Shown: positions 1 to 8,370, counted from the stretch's first letter. The stretch is DNA of 64,000 nucleotides from Streptosporangiaceae bacterium NEAU-GS5 (GCA_017592665.1 JAGFNW010000006.1:62001-126000); one strand, 5' to 3'. Notes: generated by a model from the sequence alone, not told the origin. Made by a program: numbers and translations.

Positions 1-1
1 C

Positions 2-1156
2 CTGCATGACGATGCCGGTGCCGAGGCCCATGGGCAGCGCGATCCCGCCCGAGGCCAGGATCAGGCCGACGGCCTGAGCGCCAGGACCTGACGCGGCGCC
101 GATCTGGGTGAGCTCGGCGAACCCGGCGGCGCCCATCAGCAGGCCGAGCGCCATCACGTACGCCGGCCGGATCCGGGTGGCCAGCGCGGGGCCCGACATC
201 ACACAGATGATCATCGCGATGTACTGCGGGATCAGCCACAGCCCGGCGTGCAGCGGGGACAGGCCGACCACGGTCTGCAGGTAGAGCGTGCTCATCAGGC
301 TGATCCCGGCCATCACGATCCCGCCGAGCAGCATGGTCGACAGCGTCACGCTGAACACGCGGTTGCGGAACAGCCGCAGGTCGATGTGCGGGTGGGTGAG
401 CCGATTCTGCCGGCGGACGAACAGCACGCCCATGATCACGCCGACCGCGATGGCCGTGGCCGCCGCCGGTTGCCAGCCGTCCCTGGCCAGGGTCTTCAGG
501 CCGTAGATGACCGGCAGAATCGTGACGAGCGAGAGCGCCACGCTGGCCAGGTCGAGCCGGCCCGCCGAGCTGTCGCGGAACTCGGGCAGCAGCGCCGGGC
601 CGAGGATCAGCAGCGCGACCATGAACGGCACGCCGAGCAGGAAGGCCGAGCCCCACCAGAAGTGCTCCAGCAGCACGCCGCCGACCAGCGGGCCGAGCGC
701 CATGCCGCCGAGGAAGCAGGTGAACCAGACGCCGATCGCGGCGCCCATCTGCTTCGGGTCGTGGAACATGTTCCGGATCAGGGCCATGGTCGAGGGCATC
801 AGCGTCGCGCCGGCCACGCCCAGCAGGGCGCGGGCGACGATCAGCAGTTCGGGGGTCGGCGCGTACGCGGCGGCGATCGAGGCGACGCCGAACGCCGCGC
901 CTCCGATCAGCAGCAGCCGGCGGCGGCCGATCCGGTCGCCCAGCGTGCCCATCGTGGTGAGGAATCCGGCCAGCATGAACGAGTAGATGTCCATGATCCA
1001 CAGCTGCTGGTTGGCGTCCGCGCCGAGGCCCGTGCTCAGCTGTGGGAGCGCGAGGTAGAGGACGCTGACGTCGAGCGAGAGGAGGAGGGTCGGCAGGGCC
1101 AGCACGGCCAGCCCGATCCACTCCCGGCGACCTGCCTTGGTCGTGGTCGTGTTCAT
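2..1156 (-). CDS. MFS drug exporter, DHA2 type (partial, C-terminus outside window)
   Basis: Proton-driven multidrug exporter of the inner membrane, by family. The ATG lies at 1156 and the reading frame stays open to the left edge, so only the N-terminal 385 or so residues are present. The protein opens MNTTTTKAGRREWIGLAVL and shows a series of hydrophobic helices. The MFS signature GDRIGRRR follows the second helix, as expected for the 14-helix EmrB/QacA group. It runs in the same direction as the flavoprotein gene upstream, 5 bases after that gene's stop, so both probably share one transcript and the ArsR-type operator. Substrate unknown. Confidence 0.85.
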   Translation of the reverse strand, partial: MNTTTTKAGRREWIGLAVLALPTLLLSLDVSVLYLALPQLSTGLGADANQQLWIMDIYSFMLAGFLTTMGTLGDRIGRRRLLLIGGAAFGVASIAAAYAPTPELLIVARALLGVAGATLMPSTMALIRNMFHDPKQMGAAIGVWFTCFLGGMALGPLVGGVLLEHFWWGSAFLLGVPFMVALLILGPALLPEFRDSSAGRLDLASVALSLVTILPVIYGLKTLARDGWQPAAATAIAVGVIMGVLFVRRQNRLTHPHIDLRLFRNRVFSVTLSTMLLGGIVMAGISLMSTLYLQTVVGLSPLHAGLWLIPQYIAMIICVMSGPALATRIRPAYVMALGLLMGAAGFAELTQIGAASGPGAQAVGLILASGGIALPMGLGTGIVMQ

Positions 1157-1161
1157 CGGAA

Positions 1162-2445
1162 CTACATCCCTTCTGCGCGCCGGACGTCGGCCGGGCGGGT
1201 CGGTGCGATGGCGTGACCGACCCGGAACACGTTGGCCGGGTCGTAGGTGCGCTTGATGTCGGCCAGCCGGCGCAGGTCGCCCGTGGCGTACGCGCTGGTG
1301 GTCCTGGCCGGGTCGGCGAGGAAGTTGAGGAACGAGCCGCCGCTCGCGTGGGGCCGCAGCGCCTCGGCGACCCCGGGGACCTGGGCGTCGACGATGACGG
1401 TGAACTCGGTGGCGCGGTGGCTGACCGGCGCCTGGCCGCGCGCGATGGCCCCGCCCCAGTGGCGGATCTCGACCGTGGCGGTCCGGCCGGCCTCGGCGAG
1501 CGGCGCGACGACCGCGTCGGGCAGGGTCTCGAACAGGTCGAGGTGGCGTGCGGGCGTGCCGCCCATCGCGGCGTCCCGGTAGGCGATGACCTGGGTGCGG
1601 TCCTCGACGACCGGGCCGAGCGCGGCGCGCAGCGGGCGCAGGATCCGGCCGGCCTCCTCGGCGTCGCCCTGGTGCATGACCTTGACGCCCACCACGCGAC
1701 GGCCCTGGAAGGGGCCGTCGGGGATCGCGGTCAGCATCAGCGCCGTGCTGGTGGTCTCGGGAATCGTGGCGGTCCAGTCGCGGTAGGCGGCGACGGCGTC
1801 GTCGCTGTATTCGAAGTAGGTGATCCCGGCGTAGACCTGGCTGACCGGGTGGAGGCGGAACTCCAGGCTGGTGACGACGCCGAAGTTGCCGCCGCCGCCC
1901 CGGATCGCCCAGAACAGGTCGGGGTGCTGGTCGGGGCCGACCGTCAGCTGCCGTCCTTCGGCCGTGACGATCTCGGCGCGGGTGACGTGGTCGGCGGCGA
2001 AGCCGTGGCGGCGGGCCAGCCAGCCGAGGCCGCCGCCGAGGGTGTAGCCGGTCACGCCGACGGCGGGCGAGGAGCCCGACAGCGGCGCGAGGCCGGAGGG
2101 CGCGGCGGCGGCCAGCACCTGGCCCCAGCGTGCGCCGGGCCCGACCTTGGCGATCCGCCGGTCGGGGTCGACCAGGACCGCGGCCATCGCTGTGGTGCGC
2201 ACGAGCAGGGCGCCGTCGCTGGGGACGTGCGTGCCGTGGCCGGTGGCCTGGACTGCGACCGGAAGTCCGTGCTCGGCGGCGGTCGCCACGGCGGCCCGCA
2301 CGTCGGCCGGGCAGGCAGCCTCGACGATCGCCACCGGGTGCGCGTCGACGGCCGGGTTGAGCGCCTGACGCTGCTCGTCGTAGCCGGGCTCGCCGGGCAG
2401 ACGGACGGCGCCGCTGATCGTCTGTCGCAGAGCGGTGATGTTCAT
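1162..2445 (-). CDS. FAD-binding oxidoreductase, BBE/PCMH type
   Basis: A 427-residue flavoprotein of the berberine-bridge-like family. The N-terminal half holds the PCMH-type FAD domain, with GHGTH near residue 70 supplying the histidine usually linked covalently to FAD, and a glycine-rich YTLGGGLGWLAR stretch. The C-terminus has the BBE motif in YDPANVFR, near the end. No second flavin-linking cysteine is obvious. The frame is open further upstream, but the ATG at 2445 is chosen because AAGGGA lies six bases before it and the family begins close to this point. Promoter and operator lie just upstream (2489-2512). Substrate unknown; such enzymes often oxidise sugars or aromatic natural products. 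Confidence 0.85.
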   Translation of the reverse strand: MNITALRQTISGAVRLPGEPGYDEQRQALNPAVDAHPVAIVEAACPADVRAAVATAAEHGLPVAVQATGHGTHVPSDGALLVRTTAMAAVLVDPDRRIAKVGPGARWGQVLAAAAPSGLAPLSGSSPAVGVTGYTLGGGLGWLARRHGFAADHVTRAEIVTAEGRQLTVGPDQHPDLFWAIRGGGGNFGVVTSLEFRLHPVSQVYAGITYFEYSDDAVAAYRDWTATIPETTSTALMLTAIPDGPFQGRRVVGVKVMHQGDAEEAGRILRPLRAALGPVVEDRTQVIAYRDAAMGGTPARHLDLFETLPDAVVAPLAEAGRTATVEIRHWGGAIARGQAPVSHRATEFTVIVDAQVPGVAEALRPHASGGSFLNFLADPARTTSAYATGDLRRLADIKRTYDPANVFRVGHAIAPTRPADVRRAEGM

Positions 2446-2488
2446 CGGGGGTCCCTTCGGGCTCGGCTGCTCCCCTTCAGAATGGCTG

Positions 2489-2512
2489 CCGACAAACTTT
2501 TTTGTCAAGACT
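2489..2512 (-). promoter_or_regulatory. Candidate ArsR operator 1, overlapping the flavoprotein promoter
   Basis: On the minus strand this reads AGTCTTGACAAAAAAG followed by TTTGTCGG. It contains the dyad GACAA-N6-TTGTC (2491-2506) and a TTGACA -35 box. The same 24-base block, with two or so differences, recurs at 3519-3542 in front of the reductase-like gene. A further TTGTCGG half site sits at 2520-2526 by the ArsR start. The paired occurrence around an ArsR gene suggests its operator; binding is inferred. Confidence 0.6.
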
Positions 2513-2565
2513 GTTTGGATTGTCGGAAAGTATAAGTTTTGACGTATATAAGCTAGAGTCGGCAT

Positions 2566-2913
2566 GTGCACGCGTTCGACGTACTCGGCGACCCGGTCCG
2601 GCGGCGGATCCTCGAGCTGCTCGCAGAGGGGGAGCAGACCTCGGGGGCCATCACCGCGGCCGTTCAGCGGGAGTTCCGGATCTCCCAGCCCGCCGTCTCC
2701 CAGCACCTGCGGGTGCTGCGGGAGACCGGCTTCGCGTCCGTCAGGGCCGAGGGCACCCGCCGGGTGTACGCCGTGGAGTCAGCCCCCCTCCAGGAGGTCG
2801 ACGTGTGGCTGGAGCCGTTCCGCAGGTTCTGGAGCCGGCGGCTCGACGCGCTGGCAACCGAGATCGCCCGCGGCAAGCGCGAGCGACGAATCACGCAGGA
2901 GAACGACAAATGA
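2566..2913 (+). CDS. ArsR-family transcriptional regulator
   Basis: A 115-residue winged-helix repressor-type protein. It opens HAFDVLGDPVRRRILELL, and the recognition helix is in ISQPAVSQHLRVLRETG (about residues 38-55). No metal-binding cysteine pair is visible, so it belongs to the non-metal group usually paired with AHSA1/SRPBCC genes, and one follows directly with an ATGA overlap. The GTG at 2566 is chosen because TAGAGT (2554-2559) ends exactly six bases before it, a leaderless arrangement, and no Shine-Dalgarno is present. It probably controls its own operon, the reductase-like gene and the divergent flavoprotein gene through the GACAA-N6-TTGTC sites. Ligand unknown. Confidence 0.88.
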   Translation: MHAFDVLGDPVRRRILELLAEGEQTSGAITAAVQREFRISQPAVSQHLRVLRETGFASVRAEGTRRVYAVESAPLQEVDVWLEPFRRFWSRRLDALATEIARGKRERRITQENDK

Positions 2914-3512
2914 TCGACATCGTCAACGAGATCAGCGCCATCCGCCGCGAGGTCGACCCTCCCGGCACGGTCACGCTCACCCGCACATACGAGGCCGACA
3001 TCGAGGACGTCTGGGACGCGCTGACCGATCCTGAGCGGATCCGCCGCTGGTTCCTGCCGATCAGCGGCGACCTGCGCGAAGGAGGCGCCTTCCAACTGGA
3101 GGGCAACGCCGGCGGCACCATCCTGACCTGCGACCGGCCGCAGTTGCTCAAGGTCACCTTCGGGATGGAGACCAGCATCGTCGAGGTGCGGCTCTCGGCG
3201 CTCGACAAGCAGACCACGCTGGTGCTGGAGCACTCGGTGCCGGCCGACTACGCCCCGCCCGGTGGCGAGGGAGCACTCTACGTCGGCCCCGGATGGGACG
3301 GCGCGGTGCTCGCCCTCGGCCTCTACCTGCGCGGAGAGATAGCCGATGACCCGGTGGCGGCGGCCAGTTCCCCTGAGAGCCAGCGGTTCTGCCGGGAGTC
3401 GATCGGCGCGTGGGCGGCAGTCGTCGAAGCGCTCGGCCTCGCCGCTCCTGAGCAGCTCGCGGACGCCGTCAAGGCGGCCATGGCCCAGTTCGCCCCGGAT
3501 CTGGCCGACTAA
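2910..3512 (+). CDS. AHSA1/SRPBCC-family protein
   Basis: A 200-residue START-fold protein with a ligand-binding cavity. The opening beta-strand and helix (RTYEADIEDVWDALTDPERI, then RRWF) are the usual AHSA1 signature, and residues 60-115 form the expected antiparallel strands. It overlaps the ArsR stop by ATGA, so translation is probably coupled. ArsR-AHSA1 pairs are common in actinobacteria, but the substrate and exact role are rarely known. The C-terminal 60 residues form helices beyond the basic fold. Confidence 0.82.
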   Translation: MIDIVNEISAIRREVDPPGTVTLTRTYEADIEDVWDALTDPERIRRWFLPISGDLREGGAFQLEGNAGGTILTCDRPQLLKVTFGMETSIVEVRLSALDKQTTLVLEHSVPADYAPPGGEGALYVGPGWDGAVLALGLYLRGEIADDPVAAASSPESQRFCRESIGAWAAVVEALGLAAPEQLADAVKAAMAQFAPDLAD

Positions 3513-3520
3513 TCAAGGAG

Positions 3521-3540
3521 TCTTGACAAAAAAAATTGTC
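3521..3540 (+). promoter_or_regulatory. Candidate ArsR operator 2, with overlapping -35 box
   Basis: TTGACA at 3523-3528 is followed by an A-tract and TTGTC, giving the dyad GACAA-N6-TTGTC at 3525-3540. It matches operator 1 (2489-2512, opposite strand) over about 24 bases with about two differences. The run of A is part of the site rather than a terminator tail. It lies between the AHSA1 and reductase-like genes, so the downstream genes probably have their own regulated promoter. Confidence 0.6.
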
Positions 3541-3585
3541 GGTGGGAGGGTGATGGCACAAGCGCGACAACCCGAGGAGTTCGAA

Positions 3586-4143
3586 ATGCGCAAGCTACGT
3601 GCCGTCTACTTCATCTCCCTCGACGGCGTCGTCGAGTCGCCCGACAAGTGGCACTTCCCCTACTTCAGCGATGAGATGGGCGAGGTCATCGGCAGCGTCA
3701 TGACCGACGCCGACGCCGTCCTGATGGGCAGGTCCAACTTCCTCGACTGGCAGGGCTACTGGCCGGGTGTGACCCCCGAGCAGGATCCGTTCGCCGCGTT
3801 CGTCAACAACGTGAAGAAGTATGTGGTGTCCAGCACGCTCGACAGCGTGACGTGGAACAACACCGAGATCCTGCGCGGCGGCGACGGCCTGGCCGACGAG
3901 ATCACCCGGATCAAGGAGCAGCCGGGCAAGGGCATCTACATTCAGGGCAGCCCCACGCTCGTCCGCGCCCTGCTCCGGGAAGGCCTGGTCGACGAGCTGG
4001 TGCTGCTGCAGCATCCCATCGTGGTCGGCAGCGGCCAGCGGCTCTTCGACGACTTCGGCAAGCAGGTCCCGCTGAAGCTCGCCGAGTCGAAGGCGTTCCC
4101 CACGGGCGTGCTCGCCCTGACGTACGTGCCTGCGGAGAATTGA
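3586..4143 (+). CDS. Dihydrofolate reductase-like (RibD C-terminal) protein
   Basis: A 185-residue protein of the DHFR-like/RibD C-terminal family. It begins MRKLRAVYFISLDGVVE, and the family's NADPH-binding features follow: the DAVLMGR motif and IYIQGSPTLVRALLREGLVDEL near residues 115-140. An upstream ATG at 3553 is in frame but too close to its purine run. The ATG at 3586 has GAGGAG at a good distance and matches the family start. Members are usually annotated as dihydrofolate reductases, but most have no proven folate activity. It is under the second GACAA-N6-TTGTC site and is followed by a DUF3052 gene after 3 bases. Confidence 0.82.
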   Translation: MRKLRAVYFISLDGVVESPDKWHFPYFSDEMGEVIGSVMTDADAVLMGRSNFLDWQGYWPGVTPEQDPFAAFVNNVKKYVVSSTLDSVTWNNTEILRGGDGLADEITRIKEQPGKGIYIQGSPTLVRALLREGLVDELVLLQHPIVVGSGQRLFDDFGKQVPLKLAESKAFPTGVLALTYVPAEN

Positions 4144-4146
4144 GCG

Positions 4147-4536
4147 ATGCCAACAAAAACCGTCGCCGAGAAGCTGGCCATCAAGCCCGGCACACCGGTG
4201 TGGCTCTCCCACGCCGACCGGGCCGGGCTGATCCAGCCGGCACCGGAAAGCGTGGGCGAGGTGTCCGAGGCCGCGATCGCCATCGTCTTCGCCGACGACG
4301 CGGCCTCCCTGCGGGCCGTCCTCACCGAGCAGGCCGCCGACATCACCAAGCCGGCCAACGTGTGGGTGCTCTATCCCAAGGGCAACAAGACCGACATCAA
4401 CCGCGACACGCTCTGGCCCATCCTCGGCGAATACGGCCTGCGCCCCAACGGCCAGATCGCCGTCGACGACGTCTGGTCGGCCCTCCGGTTCCGCCCCCTC
4501 AAGCCCGGAGAAGAGCCCTTTGCCGGGGGCCGATGA
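4147..4536 (+). CDS. DUF3052-like small protein
   Basis: A 129-residue cytoplasmic protein without signal or membrane segments. Features visible are KPGTPVWLSHAD near residue 13, a VFADDAASLRA segment, WVLYPKGNKTDINRDTLWP in the middle and ALRFRPLKPGE at the end. This pattern of a short alpha/beta domain with YPKG resembles the DUF3052 family; I am not certain of the family number. It follows the DHFR-like gene by 3 bases and overlaps a possible upstream start of the SDR gene. Function unknown. Confidence 0.65.
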   Translation: MPTKTVAEKLAIKPGTPVWLSHADRAGLIQPAPESVGEVSEAAIAIVFADDAASLRAVLTEQAADITKPANVWVLYPKGNKTDINRDTLWPILGEYGLRPNGQIAVDDVWSALRFRPLKPGEEPFAGGR

Positions 4537-4565
4537 GTTCGGCGGGCGGGTCTCGTTACACGGGC

Positions 4566-5351
4566 ATGACTCAGACACTCGCTCAGAAGAACGCCATCAT
4601 CTACGGCGCCGGCGGCTCGCTCGGCGGAGCCATCGCCCGCACCTTCGCACGGGAGGGCGCCCGCGTCTTCCTGGCCGGGCGCACCCGTGAAACGCTCGAG
4701 GCCGTCGCCGCCGACATCGCGGCCGCCGGCGGCCGGGCCGAGGCCGACGTCGTCGACGCGCTCGACGAGGCCGCGGTCGAGGCGCATTTCGCGTCCGTGG
4801 TCGAGCGGGCCGGCCGGGTGGACGTCTCGTTCAATCTGATCACCCGTGGCGACGTCCAGGGCATCCCGCTCGTCGACATGACCGCCGCCGACCTCACCAG
4901 GCCCGTCACCAACGGGCTGCTGACCACCTTCCTCACCGCGCGGGCCGCGGCCCGGCAGATGGCGAAGCAGGGCGGCGGGGTCATCCTGAGCCTCACGAGC
5001 GGCTCGTCCCGCGCCCACCAGGCGGGCATGGGCGGCACCGGACCGGCCGACGCCGCAGTGGAGTCGTTCCTGCGCTACCTCGCCGCCGAAACCGGCTCCT
5101 CGGGCGTACGGGTGATCGGCATCCACACGGCCGCCGTGACCGGCACGCTGACCAAGGAGAAGCTGGCGACGGTGTCCGAGCACGCGCCCGACCCGGACCA
5201 GGTGGAACAGATGATCGCGCAGGCGTCCGTGCTGCGCCGGGCGCCCCAGCTGGCCGACGTCACCGAGACGGCCGCGTTCCTCGCCTCCGACCGCGCGGCC
5301 GGTCTGACGGGCACCATCGTCAACGTCACCTCCGGCCTGCTCATCGGCTGA
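4566..5351 (+). CDS. SDR-family oxidoreductase lacking the catalytic Tyr-Lys pair
   Basis: A 261-residue Rossmann-fold protein. The nucleotide-binding loop GAGGSLGGAIA is at residues 15-25, and NVTSGLLIG closes the C-terminus, as in classical SDRs. A serine-rich SLTSGSSR strand is present where the catalytic Ser should be. The following segment (GMGGTGPADAAVESFLRYLA) has no Tyr-x-x-x-Lys, so ordinary dehydrogenase chemistry is doubtful. An in-frame ATG at 4533 overlaps the previous stop and is an alternative start. Neither start has a strong ribosome site; 4566 better matches family length. Confidence 0.78.
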   Translation: MTQTLAQKNAIIYGAGGSLGGAIARTFAREGARVFLAGRTRETLEAVAADIAAAGGRAEADVVDALDEAAVEAHFASVVERAGRVDVSFNLITRGDVQGIPLVDMTAADLTRPVTNGLLTTFLTARAAARQMAKQGGGVILSLTSGSSRAHQAGMGGTGPADAAVESFLRYLAAETGSSGVRVIGIHTAAVTGTLTKEKLATVSEHAPDPDQVEQMIAQASVLRRAPQLADVTETAAFLASDRAAGLTGTIVNVTSGLLIG

Positions 5352-5392
5352 TCGGGTTGCTCCGGCCGTACAGGATCCACTTGTATGGGCGG

Positions 5393-6343
5393 ATGGCGGA
5401 TCTGGTCGAACTGGCGCGGGCGGGCGACGAGGCGGCCTTCGGCGAGCTGGCGGGGCGGCACCGCAGAGAGCTGCACGTGCACTGCTACCGGATGCTCGGC
5501 TCCTTCGAGGAAGCCGAAGACCTCGTCCAGGAGACCCTGCTGCGCGCCTGGCGCAAACGAGACACATTCGAGGGCGGGCCCCTCTTCCGGGCGTGGCTGT
5601 ATCGCATAGCCACCAACGCCTGCCTCGACTTCCTGCGCTCCAACGCGCGGAAGGTCCGCCCCGGCGCGTCGTTCGACGAGATGCCATGGATGCAGCCCTA
5701 TCCCGACCTCCTGCTCGACGAGGCCGAGCAGCCGGAGGCGGTCGCCATCGCCAAGGAGACCATCGAGCTGGCCTACCTCGCGGTGATCCAGCTGCTGCCG
5801 GCCAAGCAACGGGCCGCCCTGCTGCTGCGGGACGTGCTCGGCTGGTCGGCCGCCGAGACCGCGACCATCCTCGAGACCTCGGTCCCCGCCGCCAACAGCG
5901 CCCTCCAGCGGGCCCGGGCGACCTTGAAGGACAACCTGCCGGACTGGAGCGCCGACAAGCCCACCGACAACGAGCGCGAGCTGCTCATGGGCTTCATCGA
6001 CGCGCATGAGCGCGCCGACGCCGAGGCGGCGATCGCGATCATGCGCGAGGACATCCGGATCACCATGCCGCCCCTCCCCTTCCGCTACGACGGCATCACG
6101 TCCATCGCCCGGGCGCTGCTCAAAGGCCTGCGCGAGCCCGGAGAGTGGCGGCTCGTGCCGACGTCGGCCAACCGCATGCCGACCGCCGCGAGCTACCTCC
6201 GCGCGTGGGACGACACCGAGTTCAGGGCGTTCAAGCTCGACGTCATCCGCACGCGCGAGGGCAGGGTCGCCGAGGTGACCACGTTCGGCGCCGACCTGTT
6301 CCCCCGGTTCGGCCTGCCGCCCATCCTTCAGGTCTCGAGGTAA
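5393..6343 (+). CDS. ECF-type sigma factor with C-terminal SnoaL-like domain
   Basis: A 316-residue sigma-70 family protein. Region 2 is visible in HVHCYRMLGSFEEAEDLVQE with RAWLYRIATNACLD, and region 4 in LPAKQRAALLLRDVLGWSAAETA. After about residue 200 comes a roughly 110-residue SnoaL/NTF2-like domain (FIDAHERADAEAAIAIM onward), as in TIGR02960-type (sigX5) factors. No anti-sigma gene is adjacent; in this group the C-terminal domain is thought to control activity. The ATG at 5393 is chosen because homologues begin MADLVELARAGD. Its last 16 bases overlap the convergent GH20 gene. Confidence 0.85.
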   Translation: MADLVELARAGDEAAFGELAGRHRRELHVHCYRMLGSFEEAEDLVQETLLRAWRKRDTFEGGPLFRAWLYRIATNACLDFLRSNARKVRPGASFDEMPWMQPYPDLLLDEAEQPEAVAIAKETIELAYLAVIQLLPAKQRAALLLRDVLGWSAAETATILETSVPAANSALQRARATLKDNLPDWSADKPTDNERELLMGFIDAHERADAEAAIAIMREDIRITMPPLPFRYDGITSIARALLKGLREPGEWRLVPTSANRMPTAASYLRAWDDTEFRAFKLDVIRTREGRVAEVTTFGADLFPRFGLPPILQVSR

Positions 6344-8244
6344 TCGACATTTGGTCCGCCGTTGGCGGTGGTGGCGACGGCCCGGATCGTGTTGGTTCCT
6401 GCGGTCAGGGTGACCGAGAGGGTCTTGGTCGCCCAGGTGTCCCAGTTGCCGGTGCCGTTGAAGGACGTGGCCGAGACCACCTTCGTGCCGTTGACGAAGA
6501 CGTCCATCGGCCGGTTGGTCGTGGTCCCGTTGGCGTACCGGATCTTGAGGGACGTGGCGCCGCCCGGCGAGGTGACGCTCCACTGGACGTAGCTCCCGGT
6601 CACGTTGGCGTAGTCGACGAACCCGGAGCCGGAGAAGCCCGTGTGGTTGGTCGCGACCGCGGCCTGTGAGAGCGTGGCGCTCTCGGCCTCGTAGCGGTTG
6701 GTGACCGGCCAGGAGACCTGCGGCGAGTGGTAGTAGGCGATGCCCATCACGTCCCAGCGCGGCCCTTGCTGGGCGAGCCGGGCCTTGAAGGCGTTCCAGT
6801 CGTGGGTGGACCAGGGCGACCAGCCGAGCTCGGCGATCGCCGGCAGCCGCGGGAAGGCCATGAACTCGATGTTGTCCTCGGTGACGATGGTCTCCGTCCA
6901 GAGCGGCGCCTCGACGCCCAGGATCGCCGAGGAGGCGACGCCGCTCAGGTAGGCGCCGGGGTTCCAGCCGTACGCTGTCTGGACCTCGATGAATCCGGCC
7001 CAGCTCTGCCCGAGCGTGGTCGAGCTGGTGTATTTCATGTCCAGGTAGGCCTTGTTCGCCGGAGACATCACGACCTTCGCGCCCTGGGACACGGCGTTGG
7101 TCACCGAGGAGTCGGACGTGGTCGTCCCCCAGAACTGGACCACCCGCCCGGCCGAGGCGTTGACGCCGGACGCGCCGATGTTGTGCCAGCCCATGACCGC
7201 CTTGCCAAGCCCGGTGATCATCGGCTGGACGCGGTTCAGGAAGGCCGCGTACTGCGAGGCCGACGTGGCACTCGCCTCGTCGCCGCCGAGGTGCAGGTAG
7301 GGGCCGGGCGTCAGCGCCGCGAGTTCGCCGAGCACGCCGCTCACGAAGGTGTAGACGACTTCCTTGGTAGTGCAGAGCGTGCTGAACCCGACGTCGGTGC
7401 CCGTGTAGAGCGGCGGGGCCGTGCCGTTGCAGTTGAGCTCGGCGTACGAGGCGAGGGCCGCGTTCGTGTGGCCCGGCATGTCGATCTCGGGAACGATTGT
7501 GATCTGGCGAGAGGCCGCGTAAGCGACGATGTCCTGATATTGGGCCTTTGTGTAGTATCCGCCCGCGCCCCCGCCGACCTGAGTGCTTCCGCCGACCGTC
7601 GCGAGCCGCGGCCACGCGTCGATGACGATCCGCCAGCCCTGGTCGTCCGACAGGTGCAGGTGCAGGTAATTGATCTTGTAGAGCGCGATCCGGTCGATGT
7701 AGTTCTTGATCGTGGCGACCGAGTGGAAGTGGCGGGCCACGTCGAGCATGGCTCCGCGGTAGGCGAAGCGGGGATAGTCCACGATCCGGCCGCCGGGGAC
7801 GGTCCATGGGCCGGGCCGTACGGTGGCGCTCTCGATCGCGGGCGGGAGCAGCTGGCGCAGCGTCTGAACGCCGTTGAACAGGCCGGTCGCGGTCTGAGCG
7901 CGGATCGTCACGGAGGTCGCCGTCACGTCGAGCTGGTAGCCCTGAGACCCGACGTTCGGGTCGGCGCCCGACAGCAGCAGCGCGATCGTCCCCGCGCTCG
8001 ACGTGATCGGCAGGGCGTAGCCGGTGGAGCGGCGCAGGAGGGCGGCCAGATAGTCGCCCGTGCTCGTGTCGTCGGAGGAGATGGTCGCGCCGGACGCGAG
8101 CGTGAACGTCACCCCAGAAGCGGGCTGTACGGACACAGGGACGGGAACGACATCGCCCAGAGCGGCGGCCGTCGCCGCCTGCGGCTCAGCGACGACGAGT
8201 AGCCCGGCGAGCAGGACCAACACGGCGGCTAATCGGCTGAACAC
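6328..8244 (-). CDS. Secreted beta-N-acetylhexosaminidase (GH20) with C-terminal CBM
   Basis: A 638-residue exported enzyme that removes terminal GlcNAc or GalNAc from chitin or peptidoglycan fragments. A signal peptide covers about residues 1-28 (hydrophobic core LAAVLVLLAGLLVV, AxA-type cut). Then come a GH20 N-terminal alpha/beta domain and the TIM barrel with the catalytic Asp322-Glu323 in HLGGDEAS. Residues from about 515 form a CBM6/35-like module beginning YEAESATL. A GTG start at 8244 is supported by GAGGAGGG four bases upstream. A promoter with an AT-rich dyad lies upstream, fitting repression in the absence of amino-sugar substrate. Confidence 0.93.
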   Translation of the reverse strand: MFSRLAAVLVLLAGLLVVAEPQAATAAALGDVVPVPVSVQPASGVTFTLASGATISSDDTSTGDYLAALLRRSTGYALPITSSAGTIALLLSGADPNVGSQGYQLDVTATSVTIRAQTATGLFNGVQTLRQLLPPAIESATVRPGPWTVPGGRIVDYPRFAYRGAMLDVARHFHSVATIKNYIDRIALYKINYLHLHLSDDQGWRIVIDAWPRLATVGGSTQVGGGAGGYYTKAQYQDIVAYAASRQITIVPEIDMPGHTNAALASYAELNCNGTAPPLYTGTDVGFSTLCTTKEVVYTFVSGVLGELAALTPGPYLHLGGDEASATSASQYAAFLNRVQPMITGLGKAVMGWHNIGASGVNASAGRVVQFWGTTTSDSSVTNAVSQGAKVVMSPANKAYLDMKYTSSTTLGQSWAGFIEVQTAYGWNPGAYLSGVASSAILGVEAPLWTETIVTEDNIEFMAFPRLPAIAELGWSPWSTHDWNAFKARLAQQGPRWDVMGIAYYHSPQVSWPVTNRYEAESATLSQAAVATNHTGFSGSGFVDYANVTGSYVQWSVTSPGGATSLKIRYANGTTTNRPMDVFVNGTKVVSATSFNGTGNWDTWATKTLSVTLTAGTNTIRAVATTANGGPNVDYLET

Positions 8245-8273
8245 AGAGCCCTCCTCGCGCCTGGCGCGTTTTG

Positions 8274-8308
8274 TTAGTAAGCTTTATTTATAGATAGAGG
8301 GCCGTCAA
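8274..8308 (-). promoter_or_regulatory. GH20 promoter with AT-rich dyad
   Basis: Reading leftwards, TTGACG (8308-8303) is followed 16-17 bases later by TAAAGC/AAAGCT. The plus-strand sequence TTAGTAAGCTTTATTTA at 8274-8290 overlaps the presumed -10 and is an imperfect inverted repeat. The AT-rich style resembles operators of ROK-family sugar repressors; that is a loose resemblance only. Confidence 0.4.
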
Positions 8309-8370
8309 GCCATAACAAGCGAGTGTGGTCGGTTGTCGGACGGCCACGGGGCGTGACAACCTGACGAATC

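Noticed and set aside
3523-3542. A-tract read as the tail of a terminator
   Set aside because: The same block with a -35 box recurs upstream of another gene, so an operator/promoter explains it better.
3852-4565. Longer upstream extension of the SDR reading frame
   Set aside because: The frame is open only because of GC bias. It overlaps two well-supported genes, and its translation there is low-complexity.
5075-7807. Very long open frame on the minus strand (about 910 codons)
   Set aside because: It is a shadow of the SDR, sigma and GH20 genes caused by high GC. It is full of Arg/Gly/Pro without recognisable domains.
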